Shown here: piece after piece, positions 43,633 to 53,411 of the stretch
How the letters are laid out: each line of letters begins with the position of its first letter
Position numbering within the stretch: the first letter of the stretch is position 1
Source of the DNA: Odobenus rosmarus divergens
Taxonomy: Eukaryota; Chordata; Mammalia; Carnivora; Odobenidae
Reading direction: 5' to 3'
NCBI RefSeq assembly: GCF_000321225.1
Contig: NW_004450459.1
Coordinates: 2,992,184 to 3,056,183, forward strand
DNA length: 64,000 bases
The notes under the pieces: model-generated
The model's input: the letters and a program-made list of their open reading frames with translations, nothing else
Database searches by the model: none
What the model was told of the DNA's origin: nothing
Translations under genes and position numbers: made by a program

Positions 43633-44664
43633 ACAAAATTAGAAAAATACTTTTAAGGATTCTAATTTTGTTTTTGACATTTATTATTCTTTTCTGATTA
43701 TGTGTGATACAGGTTTTTTTGGTTGTTGTTGGCAAATTACCTTGGCAAAGTAATGTAGAATAAAATAAAAATCTCGCACCATCCAGAGGAAACTAATTTT
43801 TTTTGTTTGCTGAATTTCCTTCCTATAATTGTTTTTCTTTGCACATAGGTGTATCTAAAAATATTTTCTTTTCTTTAAATATTTGTTGAATGCATTCACA
43901 TGTATTTTTTCTTTATGTATACTTCAGTTTGTGTCTGCTTTCTGGTCTGTTCTTAGGACCTATCTTTTCTTGTTAAGTATCACGTGGTTTTAGTTATCAT
44001 AGATTTATCATGGGCCTTACTATCTGGTATTGCTAATTTTCCTTCATTATATTTTTAATTTACCAGTTTTTAAATTTTTTAGCATACTGTTTTACTAATT
44101 CATTGAGTATTTATTCACAAAAAAAGTTCTAGTTGATCCATTTTTGTGCTTTGTATACCTGCAATATTTTTGTCTCCTTTGCACATAAATAAAACATCAG
44201 CTAATTAGATAGTTCTTAAGTTAAAGCACATTTTAGTAAAATTTCTAAATATTATCTCATTGCTTGCTGTAAATCAGTTCCAGATAAGAAGTTGGAAAAG
44301 GCCTGATGTCTTACTCTTTGAAATTAACCCCAAGTAACTTTTTCTTTGTGGTATTTGTAAGATTTGTTTCTTTATCCTTGACAATCAAGAGTTTCACCAA
44401 GATATGTCCAGGAATGTGTTTCTCTTTCTACTCATTTTCCATAGACTTCTATAATCCATTTCAGTCTTCGGATAATATACTTACCTTTCTCTTTTAAAGG
44501 CTCTGAAAATATTTCTACTTTCTGTTTCTTTCTTTCCTAAAGAAGCTTATAATTGCTAATTTCTCTCTCCATTCTCTCTTTTCCATATTTGTTATTTTTC
44601 TCATCTTTATTCTTGCCACACCTTGGCTCCTCTGGTTTGCCGCACTGGTCATTCCCACAATTGT
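43633..44664. other. Unassigned T-rich sequence, possibly old antisense LINE
   Basis: The text at 44280-44560 (CACCAAGATATGTCCAGGAA, CTTCTATAATCCATTTCAGT) resembles the antisense 5' region of some old L1s. The rest is too AT-rich to assign. Confidence 0.3.
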
Positions 44665-44678
44665 GTATTTATTATAAT

Positions 44679-44923
44679 CACCTGGAGAACTTTTTATTTT
44701 ATTTATTTATTTTTTTAAAGATTTTATTTATTTGACAGAAAGAGACACAGCGAGAGAGGGAACACAAACAGGGGAAGTGGGGGAGGGAGAAGCAGGCTTC
44801 CCATGGAGCAGGGAGCCCGATGCGGGGCTTGATCCCGGGACCCTGGGATCATGACCTGAGCGGAAGGGAGACGCTTAAGGACTGAGCCACCCAGGTGCCC
44901 CACCTGGAGAACTTTTTATTTTA
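44679..44923 (-). mobile_element. CAN-SINE with long target duplication
   Basis: The body is about 44702-44900 and ends GAGCCACCCAGGTGCCCC. The flanking text beginning CACCTGGAGAACTTTTTATT is repeated for about 23 bp at 44679-44701 and 44901-44923, longer than the 11-16 bp usual here. The identical copies mark it as young. Confidence 0.95.
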
Positions 44924-44997
44924 AAACACATATTTTCAAGACCTATTATATCAATTGAGTCAGACTCTGAAGGTTAGGATTCCATATCCATATATTC

Positions 44998-45245
44998 AAA
45001 AAACAGTCTTAGGACGCCTGGGTGGCTCAGTTGGTTAGGCCTCCAACTCTTGATTTTGGCTCAAGTCATGATCTCAGGTTGTGAGATCGAGCCCCACATT
45101 GGGCTCAGTGCTGAATATGGAGCCTGCTTGGGATTCTCTCTCTCCCTCCTGCCTCACCCCCCTGCCCACCCAGGCACTTTCTCTCTCTTAAAACAACAAC
45201 AACAACAACAACAACAATGAAACAAAAAAAGCCAAAAAGCAGTCC
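44998..45245 (+). mobile_element. CAN-SINE, older subfamily with (AAC)n tail
   Basis: The body at 45011-45233 starts AGGACGCCTGGGTGGCTCAG and contains CAACTCTTGATTTTGGCTCA and GCTGAATATGGAGCCTGC, an older type. The tail at 45192-45217 is about 8 AAC units. AAAAAACAGTCT and AAAAAGCAGTCC flank it. Confidence 0.92.
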
Positions 45246-45279
45246 ATGTGATTCTGAAAGGTTTAGCTTGGCTTGTTGA

Positions 45280-46184
45280 TCAGCATCGAACAGCCAATAT
45301 TCTACATTTTGTTTCTATTACTTTTGTGTTGATTCTGTAGTCCATTGATTCCAATATGTATTTTAATTTTGCTATTTTGTTTTCATTTCTCTGAATTAAT
45401 TTCTTGTTATCTGCCAACTCTATTTTTGTCTTAGCTAATGTTCTTTCTTGTCATGTTAGTTTATCTCATGTTTCATAGAGTCTGTGAAACCAGATGGAAT
45501 CACATTTTCTTCTATATTCATAGACATGCTTTTCCTCTAATCTTAAATGAATTGATTTCCTTGATTCATGTTATAAATCTTTCCATAGTCTTCTTGAATT
45601 GGAAAAGATCTAGCTAAGCCCAGTATGCCTTTGGACAAAATATTAATTTGATTCTCTTTACTGTATATCTCTGTGCTGTCAGATTCTCTTTCTTAGAGTA
45701 CATGCTGAAACAAAAGTTGATCTACACAGTCGCTATTCCTTTGACATACAGAAAGTTTTCTTGTTCTTTGATTACCTATTCTTTTTAATATGAATAGGTG
45801 CTTTATTCCTGAATAATATGCTGGAAGAATATGTCAGTCCCTCATGAACACTGAATGTTCCCACACTTTTCCTCTTTCTGTCTTAGCTATTATCAACAAG
45901 ATTCCAGGTTGTACTTTATTACAACCTGTGCCCTTTACTCTTGGCCATGTTGCATTGCTAGGAGATGTGGCTTCATTAATGGATGTAGGAAGAAAATTAT
46001 TGATAGATGTCAAAGGCATGGAAGGAGGAACCAATTCTGACTCTTTTAGAATATATATCTTATATAATAGAGAGGTCAGTGGTTCTGGCCCCATTTCTCT
46101 GTCATTAGAGCTCCTGGAAAGAGAGTGGAAACTTTCTCTTATGTAATTCCTCTCTGGCCATGTTGCTGGTTCAAAGGTGTAGAC
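45280..46184. other. Unassigned sequence
   Basis: 45280-45830 is T-rich and unassigned. The longest open frame of the window (162 codons, minus, 45834-46322) overlaps here. It lacks a recognised domain and runs into a DNA transposon, so it is not called. Confidence 0.4.
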
Positions 46185-46483
46185 CAGCATCATTAGAAAT
46201 ATGGCGGTCACATAATGTAATTTAACATTTCCTAGTAACCACATTAAAAAAAAAACTAAATGAAAGCAAGTGAAATATTCAGCCCAGTATTTTAAAATAT
46301 TATCATTTAAACATATAAACAATACAAAAATTACCCATGAGATATTTCACATTCTTATTTTTATTCAAAGACTTTACATCTGATGTGTACATTATACTTC
46401 CTTTAGGTTTCCATTTGGAATAGCCACATTTCAAGTGCTCACTGGCCACATGTGATGAATGGCTATCCTTTCACACAGCATAG
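46185..46483 (+). mobile_element. hAT-Charlie MITE (MER1/MER3-like)
   Basis: Starts CAGCATCATTAGAAATATGG and ends TTTCACACAGCATAG. The interior has TTTCCTAGTAACCACATTAA, AAATATTATCATTTAAAC, CAAAAATTACCCATGAGATA and AGCCACATTTCAAGTGCTCA. This is the typical element whose ends read CAGTGCTGTCCAATAG and its complement. The family name is from memory. Confidence 0.75.
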
Positions 46484-49400
46484 CTCTGGACATTGATCAT
46501 TTCTCTATCTGTTCAACTATGCACTTTTATAAGGGAAATTTCCTCCCAGTGTTTAGCCACATTTTTTGTTGCTAATTTTGGCTTCTACCACCATTATGAT
46601 TTTTTATCTCTTTCAATATTTTTATGAAAATTTCTTGAGAAGTTTGGTTGTGTAAATGAACACAGATAACTAGCCATTATCACCTCCTGAAGGAACCTGA
46701 TACTTAAAAAAAAGAATAAGTAACTCTATTAGTTTGAGTATTAAAGCTACAGTATTATCTGATTACAGTGCAACTCTTGAGATATTTGCCTTACTATGAT
46801 TTAAAAAAAAATTCTGGTAAGAATTACTTATTTGCCTTTTCTGTAAGACAATGTTTGATATCCACATACATTGTTGGTTTTAAACTTATTTCAATTACAT
46901 TTCTTAGAAATCTTTAAAATATGTTATTTTTCCCTCAAAGTCCAAATATTCCTGTATTCCATTTGTTACAACTGACAAGGAAATTGAACTTTTTCTTATT
47001 CTAGGACACCAGCTTTCTAAACCCTAAACCTGCTCAACGTACTCTATTGATCCTATGTTCATCCAAGTGAGATCCAGGATTGGGGGAAAAAATAAAGAAT
47101 TATTATATCTGATACTACATTAGGATTTCCTTGGATTTGTACCTGTTAGAGTACTTAAGCCTCCTAGGCTTTTAAATACATATCCTTGTTCTTCAAGCAG
47201 AGAATTTGGCTGCGTAAACTAGCCCTGCCAAGAGAATAAGGAGCCATTATCAAAGGTAAAGTTATATCAAGTTTGGAATATACTTTAGGCTGCATCTTTT
47301 CTAGTATTAGAAGCCATTGTTATACTTGCCCCACTTGAATGTGAATTGCTTGTATATTCTTTCATAGACCAACTCATTTAACTTCTTCCACTGATCCTTT
47401 TTCTCTTCAGCTTTGAATATTCTTAATAGGAGTAACAAGAATATTACTGAAGAATATTTTTATAATACATCCTCATTGGGGAATATAGGATGAACATCAG
47501 TAAACACACAGAATTATCCCTAATTCTTGCAACACAATTGACAGTTTGCAAGAAGCTGTCTGGCATAGGCAGTAACAATATTTGTAATAATGAGTTGTGA
47601 TATGATGGATTCTGCTGGGACAGAGGTTTGAGCATAATTAAGAACATCTTCAGGGATACCCCTTTCTTCTATGAATGTTCAAAGGGGTCACCCAGGCTAA
47701 AGTGAAACCAAAAAAATGGGTCCATATTACTTATTGTTGGCATTAATTGAGTGTTTCTCCCCCAAAGAAAGGGAGAAATATCTCCATTCCTCAGTAATCC
47801 CACAGGCTCCTCCTCATCTTCCTTTCCTTTGTTTGCATTACAAAGGTCAGTGAGGACAACTTGAAGACAGTCTTCTTTTGAGATTCATTTTCCAGTTTGT
47901 CTTTTATAACTAGCTTCAGCAGAATTTCCCATGGTGCTTATTTAGTACTTATGAAAACATTTCATCAAAATGATGAAATGGTGGATGTGAATTACTTGAA
48001 TGGTGGATGTGAATTAACTTGGGGGAAATCTGGGGGATTATATGTTTATGAATATCGGTGTCTCTTTTTGTGCTATATTTTAGTGACCCAAATTAATAGT
48101 TTGTATTATAGCATGGAAAACTTCTCAAAAACAAGTGACTTCCAAAAGGAAATGCCCTTTGTAGACAATCTTCTTACTGCACTAAGATGGTCCCCCTTCT
48201 CCAGTGACGAACACACCATTATTATTACACATCCTGGGACGCAGAAGAAATGAGACAAAGGTATGGTCTTTTTGAAGAGCTGTTCAGAGACATCCTACCG
48301 GGTAACTCTGTACTCGAGGCACCTATTTTCTGGGTCTGTGCATGAGTAGAAAAGAATGCTTGCTCTGTTCAGTGTTTGTAACAGTAAATCTCATAGGAGC
48401 AGGGATGTAAGGCAGCAAATATGTAAGGCTGTAGAAGGAGCATGTCTTTGAAGAATAACAGAATTGTGTTGGAATGATTTTATCACTCGTCAATAATGTA
48501 ACTTTTCATGCAATATTTAAATTCTTTAGTGTCTGTGATTCCTTTTGTATGAAGGTGGGTATTGATAGGTACTTTAGGGAGCTGAAGAGAAGATTAAAAT
48601 AATGAATGTGACTGCTCCAATCATCTTGCCAGGTATATAGTAAATACTGCTGGTTTCTTTGATCTATGTGTGGTCAAAATAATTTTGTTACTTGGTAAAC
48701 TTTTGCTATTTACCTATTTTAAAATTGTTATTAGTTGATTGATAATTAAAATATGGAAAAAATAAGATAGGGTTATAGTTTGCTAGCACAATAGGTTATA
48801 AAAATGTTTGATAGAAAAGTAGAGTATGAATATTATCATTTGCTATGCTATTTGGATACCAGCTTTGAACAGGGTACATGCATATTAAATATAGCCCCAC
48901 CTTGGCCACTTAGAGGCAAAGCAAAAGAAAAAAATATTGCTTTAATCTTACTATAAGCTAATTCTTTTAAAGTTCATGTGTAAGGGAAAATAAATATAAC
49001 TTACTTCTGACTTAAATGTAACCTTCTTTGACAAAAATCTATTCTATCCTTTGCTGATTCTAGTTCATAAACTTTAGTGTACAATTAAATTTTTGTGAAA
49101 ATCTGATGGTGCAAATTTTTGTTTATTCCTTTTTTTTCTTGAGGTCATTCATGAAGAACACTTGTGTTCAAGTGTGGTATACAAAAGTGAAGATAAAATG
49201 AAGTATATTTTATAGGAGAATAGATGTTTCATGAATAAACTGATGTGTGATAGTAAATTCAATGTGGAACATTCTTTTCTTGATATAGTAGCAATTCAAG
49301 TGTAAGCATGTTAAATTTAGGGTCTTCTTAAACCACTATTTCTTGGCACTCTTTCCGAATGATGAATACGTCATTTCAAAAATTTATCTGAGAAATTTTA

Positions 49401-49649
49401 TAGACTGGGAAGAGAAGGTTATTTTAGTGATTTTTTTTTTATATTGTGCTCAGATCTCTTCTTTATTATTATTTCCAATCCATTTAAAGAACTTCTTGGT
49501 ATAGGAGTTTCTACTGTAGAATGTATTATTTAGAAAGAATTTAAAGAATGAATGAAAAAAATAGTAAGGGAGATTTTATTTCAGAATTGTGTGTTTTCAT
49601 TGGTACCATCTGTAACTGAGAGGCTCTTTGAAATGTTCTGTAGCAGTTC
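46484..49649. other. Mostly unassigned AT-rich sequence
   Basis: No gene or clear repeat was identified in this 3.2-kb interval apart from a weak MIR-like phrase at 48570-48655 (AGATTAAAATAATGAATGTG, GCCAGGTATATAGTAAATAC). A 118-codon frame at 47897-48253 contains a small tandem duplication and has no known domain. Confidence 0.4.
47977..48021. repeat. 22/23-bp tandem duplication
   Basis: AATGGTGGATGTGAATTACTTG (47977-47998, described here by its first 20 bases AATGGTGGATGTGAATTACT) is followed at once by a second copy with one extra A (47999-48021). It is a local duplication, not part of a longer array. Confidence 0.9.
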
Positions 49650-49783
49650 AGAAACCTCTGGCAGATCATGGAACACTACATCAAAAACTAATGATGTAAT
49701 GTATGGTGATTAACATAACAATAAAAAATTATTAAAAAAAAAAGAAAATGAAGTAAAAAAAAAAAAAAAGAAACCTCTGGCAG
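49650..49783 (+). mobile_element. Very short 5'-truncated young L1
   Basis: Only the last 70 or so bases of L1 3' UTR (ATCATGGAACACTACATCAA onward) plus a compound A-rich tail were inserted at 49665-49768. AGAAACCTCTGGCAG is duplicated perfectly at 49650-49664 and 49769-49783. The tail holds two A-runs separated by GAAAATGAAGT. Confidence 0.96.
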
Positions 49784-50685
49784 TTTCTTGCATTTCATCT
49801 GTCTTTCCACACAAGTGTGGCAGGAGTGGAGTGACATGGCTGACAGGGTTCCATAAGGACTTTTTTTTGTTGCTTGCTTAACAGATCATTCATACCTCAT
49901 TCAACAATAATTCCTCTGAGTACAGCAGTCATCTTTCCTAATCCATCTCAGCAACCAATCCTATTGGTTTTTCTCTAATAACTTCTGTTTGTATATCTTA
50001 ATGGAGTACTTTTTCCTCCAACGTGGTTATAAGATACCGCTCCATGCAAAGTATAGCCAGACTAATTTTTACGTTCCTTTTTTATTTTTCTCGGAGAACT
50101 TCAGTTTTTCATTTAATGGAATAGAAATTTAATAATTTGTTCTTGTCAATAGAAAAGACAAGATGTTGGTGATAAAGAAGTCTATGCTGGGAAGTGAGAG
50201 CTCAAGTAGAAGCCTAGCCTGTGGGAATATTTGATAATGGGATAAATAGCCAGTACTAAACTAATATTTCATTCCAAGGGGAAAATGTTTTATCTGGAAG
50301 GACAAATACTAAAGTTGTGAGTTTAGACAAAGTCATCTTCATAATTAATAGATATTTATGACCCACAAGGACCTTTCTCATATTGATGAAAGTTGAATAG
50401 AGTGTTTGTGGGAGTGTATGTGTTTGTGTATGCGTATGTATGTGAATGCATACACACGTCAAGGAATCCAGAGAGAAATTTTGCAAAATTTTCGAAAATG
50501 AATTTTGGATGCAGGCCCTACGGTATGTTTTAGGAGAACAAATGCAAAATGACTGTGATGTTGTAACAACTTGAGAGGGTACTATATTTTTGGTTTGTTT
50601 AGGTTTCTGAGTGATATGTTGGGCACACGGTCTGTATGAATAGATCATTGCTAAACTCTAGAGGAAAATATGCCTCCAGTAAGAG
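49784..50685. other. Unassigned; TG-rich patch
   Basis: A degenerate TG/TATG-rich patch spans 50402-50458. The 130-codon minus frame at 50256-50648 crosses it and shows no domain. Confidence 0.4.
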
Positions 50686-50689
50686 GTCA

Positions 50690-51250
50690 GTTGATAATAG
50701 CCCCTCAAATGCATTTCTCACATTACAGTCATCTAATGTCATATGTGGTGGATAAGCTAGATCGACTGACTCAAGGTTTATTCTACCTTCCTTAATGTGC
50801 TTTCTGTATGGCAGAGACTGGAAAGCTTAAAAGTACGTTTCTCAGACTTCCTTTGGAGATGTAATTTGAGTTCAATCAATTAAACGCACTCATGAGAGGT
50901 CTGAATGCAGAGCAGAGTCAAGTGGGGGAAAGGGAGGGCCTGGAGGGGTCATGCATTTTCTTGGTGCGGGACAAGACTCAGGAGCCAGCCATCCAGCAGC
51001 AGCGTCCTGGTACTTAGAGCAGAGGTGAGGAGCACTGTCTTCCTGATTCCCAGCTTCCTGACTGTAGCTGAGGTAGCAGTTTCCTTTGAGTCAGTTATGC
51101 AGTGATGATATGGAGGCCCAGCCCAGAGCACTTCTTTTAGACCTTCCAGCAATTTTGTAAGCACCTCATTCTTGGTATTAAATCCTTTTGGTTTACTACA
51201 GCTACGAAGTCTTCTGTTGTCTGCAGTTAAATACTAACTGATGCCCAGAT
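50690..51250 (+). mobile_element. Possible solo LTR (ERVL-type)
   Basis: CTCAGACTTCCTTTGGAGAT, ATTTGAGTTCAATCAATTAA, GCTTCCTGACTGTAGCTGAG and a terminal TATTAAATCCTTTTGGTTTA, GTTGTCTGCAGTTAAATACT resemble the 3' half of old ERVL-type LTRs on the plus strand. The family is uncertain and no internal retroviral sequence adjoins it. Confidence 0.35.
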
Positions 51251-51838
51251 ATTTGATCATTCTTTTCTCTTCCTGTGACTTGTTCCCTCTTCACACCATT
51301 CCTTGAAAGCCTATTTTTATCAGTACCCATATTAAACAATGTCTATATAAGGCCAAATTAACAAAAATAATCTTATATTTATTCATCTCAAAGACAACAT
51401 TAATTGAAAATTAACCTGAGAAGTTCAGAGATGAAGTTGGCATGAGGACAATTTCACTTAGTTTTTCTAGGGACTGACTTTCAGAGTTAATACCATATAT
51501 TTGTGATATGAATAGTAATTCATTTCCAAGAATTAGAGCCATCTGTAGACTAGCAATAGTTACCTTGGTTAATAAACTTATTTACTTTATTATGGATGAA
51601 CTTTTTAAAATTGTATAATATCAAATGCCTTATGAAGACTTGACAATCATTTCTAATCTTATAAAACTCAACAGGTATTTTAAGAAACAAGGGATGATAT
51701 TTTAGCGAAAGGAAAATGCTACATTTTGAGTTTCTTTTTTCCTAATATAATGTGTCTTTCTGATTTTAGATGTGTCCTTTTAAGTTGCTCTATACAGACT
51801 TGACAATGCATAGATAAATTTGTCTTTTTTCTCTTTTA
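51251..51838. other. Unassigned AT-rich sequence
   Basis: No gene or named repeat is recognised. Confidence 0.4.
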
Positions 51839-52604
51839 AGTTTTAATCTATTTTTTAGAACAATTTTAGATTTACAAGAAAATTTGTAAAGGTGGTGCAG
51901 AGAGTTCCCATATACCCCTTATTCAATTCCCCCTATTTTTGACATTTTATATAACTGTAGTACATTAGTTAAAATCAGTGAAGCAATATCAACACATTAT
52001 TATTAACTAAAGCCCATACTTTATTTTTTTTTCTTAGTTTTTACCCAATGGCCACTTTCTGTTCCAGAATCCATCCAAGACACCAGATATATGTTTAGTT
52101 GCTCTATTTCCTTATGCTCCTATTTGGAGATGACAATTTCTCAGATTTTCCTTGTTTTTGATGACCATGACAGTTTTGAGCAGTCCTTGTCAGATATTTT
52201 TGTAAAATGTCCCTCCTTTGGGAATTACGTGATGTTCTAGTCATGATTGATGGGAGTTACATATTTTGAGAAGAAGACCACAAAGATGAAGTGCCATTTT
52301 CATCACATAACATCAAAGGTACATACTGTCAATGTGACTTATCACTATTGATGTTGACCTTGATCACCTGGCTGAGGTAGTGTTTGTCAGGATTCTTTAC
52401 TGTAAAGTTACTCTTTTCCTCCCTTTTTATACTGCATGGGTGGAACCACTATGCATAGCCCACATTAAGGAATGGGGAACTATGCTCCACCTGCTTGAAA
52501 GTGGAGTATGTACATAAATTATTTGGAGTTCTTCATAGGAGATTTGTCTGTTCTCCCCTACTTATTTATTTATACCAGTATAGAGAAACAGTTATCAATT
52601 TTAT
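51839..52604 (-). mobile_element. Old L1 (L1M) 3' UTR, left part
   Basis: Antisense L1M 3' UTR: TTTAGAACAATTTTAGATTT, AGAGAGTTCCCATATACCCC, CTTGATCACCTGGCTGAGGT, ACTATGCTCCACCTGCTTGA and AAATTATTTGGAGTTCTTC. It is interrupted at 52604 by a younger L1 and resumes at about 53422. Confidence 0.88.
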
Positions 52605-52639
52605 TTTATTTTATTTTTTTAAATTTTATTTTATTATGT

Positions 52640-52875
52640 TATGTTAGTCACCATACATTGTATCATTAGTTTGTTTTTTTTTGGTGGAATTTTTTTTTAA
52701 TTTTTTTATTGTTATGTTAATCACCATACATTACATCATTAGTTTTTTTTATTTTTTATTGTTATGTTAACCACCATACATTGTATCATTAGTTTGTTTT
52801 TTTTTTGGTGGAATTTTTTTTTAATTTTTTTATTGTTATGTTAATCACCATACATTACATCATTAGTTTTTGATG
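52640..52875 (-). repeat. About 124-bp tandem duplication of the L1 3' terminus
   Basis: CACCATACATTGTATCATTA occurs at about 52649 and 52772, and CACCATACATTACATCATTA at about 52722 and 52846, giving periods of 123-124 bp. Each unit contains two related half-units separated by the T-rich stretch with TTTTTGGTGGAATTTTT. Confidence 0.88.
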
Positions 52876-53274
52876 TAGTGTTCCATGATTCATTTTTTGC
52901 GTATAACACCCAGTGCTCCATGCAATACATGCCCTCCTTAATACCCATCACTGGGCTAACCCATCCCCCCACTCTCCTCCCTCTAAAACCCTCAGTTTGT
53001 TTCTCAGAGTCCATAGTGTTTCATGGTTTGTCTCCCCCTCTGATTTCCCCCCCTTCATTTTTCCCTTCCTACTAGCTTCTTCTTTTTTTTTTTTTTTTAA
53101 CATGTAATGTATTATTTGTTTCACAGGTACAGGTCTGTGATTCATCAGTCTTACACAGTTCACAGCGTTCACCATAGCACACATCCTCCCCAATGTCCAT
53201 CACCCAACCACCCCATCCCTTCCACCCCCACCACTCCAGCAACACTCATTTTGTTTCCTGAGATTAAGAATTCC

Positions 53275-53411
53275 TCATATCAGTAAGATCATATGATACT
53301 TGTCTTTCATTGATTGACTTACTTCGCTTAGCATAATACCCTCTAGTTCTATCCACGTCATTGCAAATGGCAAGATTTCTTTTTTTGATGGCTGCATAAT
53401 ATTCCATTGTA
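53275..53411 (-). pseudogene. L1 ORF2 C-terminal remnant
   Basis: The minus strand encodes MQPSKKEILPFAMTWIELEG followed by IMLSEVSQSMKDKYHMILLI and a stop. This is the well-known C-terminal end of L1 ORF2p, downstream of the reverse transcriptase. Only this end was retained by the 5'-truncated insertion, so no activity is expected. Confidence 0.88.

Larger units (their letters stand above)
44665..45275. mobile_element. hAT MITE fragment split by two CAN-SINEs
   Basis: MER5-like phrases appear in three pieces. ATAATCACCTGGAGAAC lies before the first SINE, TTTAAAACACATATTTTC to GAGTCAGACTCTGAAGG between the SINEs, and AGTCCATGTGATTCTGAAAG after the second. Joined in order they resemble a MER5/MER20-type element of about 180 bp. 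Confidence 0.45.

Noticed and set aside
45834..46322. Longest open frame of the window, 162 codons on the minus strand
   Set aside because: It runs through a hAT MITE, has no recognisable domain, and overlaps similar-sized frames on the other strand. Its length is unremarkable for AT-rich sequence scanned in six frames.
50256..50648. 130-codon minus-strand frame with a His/Thr repeat
   Set aside because: The His/Thr-rich part is a translation of the degenerate TG-rich patch; no other coding evidence.
52640..52875. Tandem 124-bp units considered as a satellite array
   Set aside because: Only two units are present and both are L1 3' terminus, so it is an internal duplication of the LINE.
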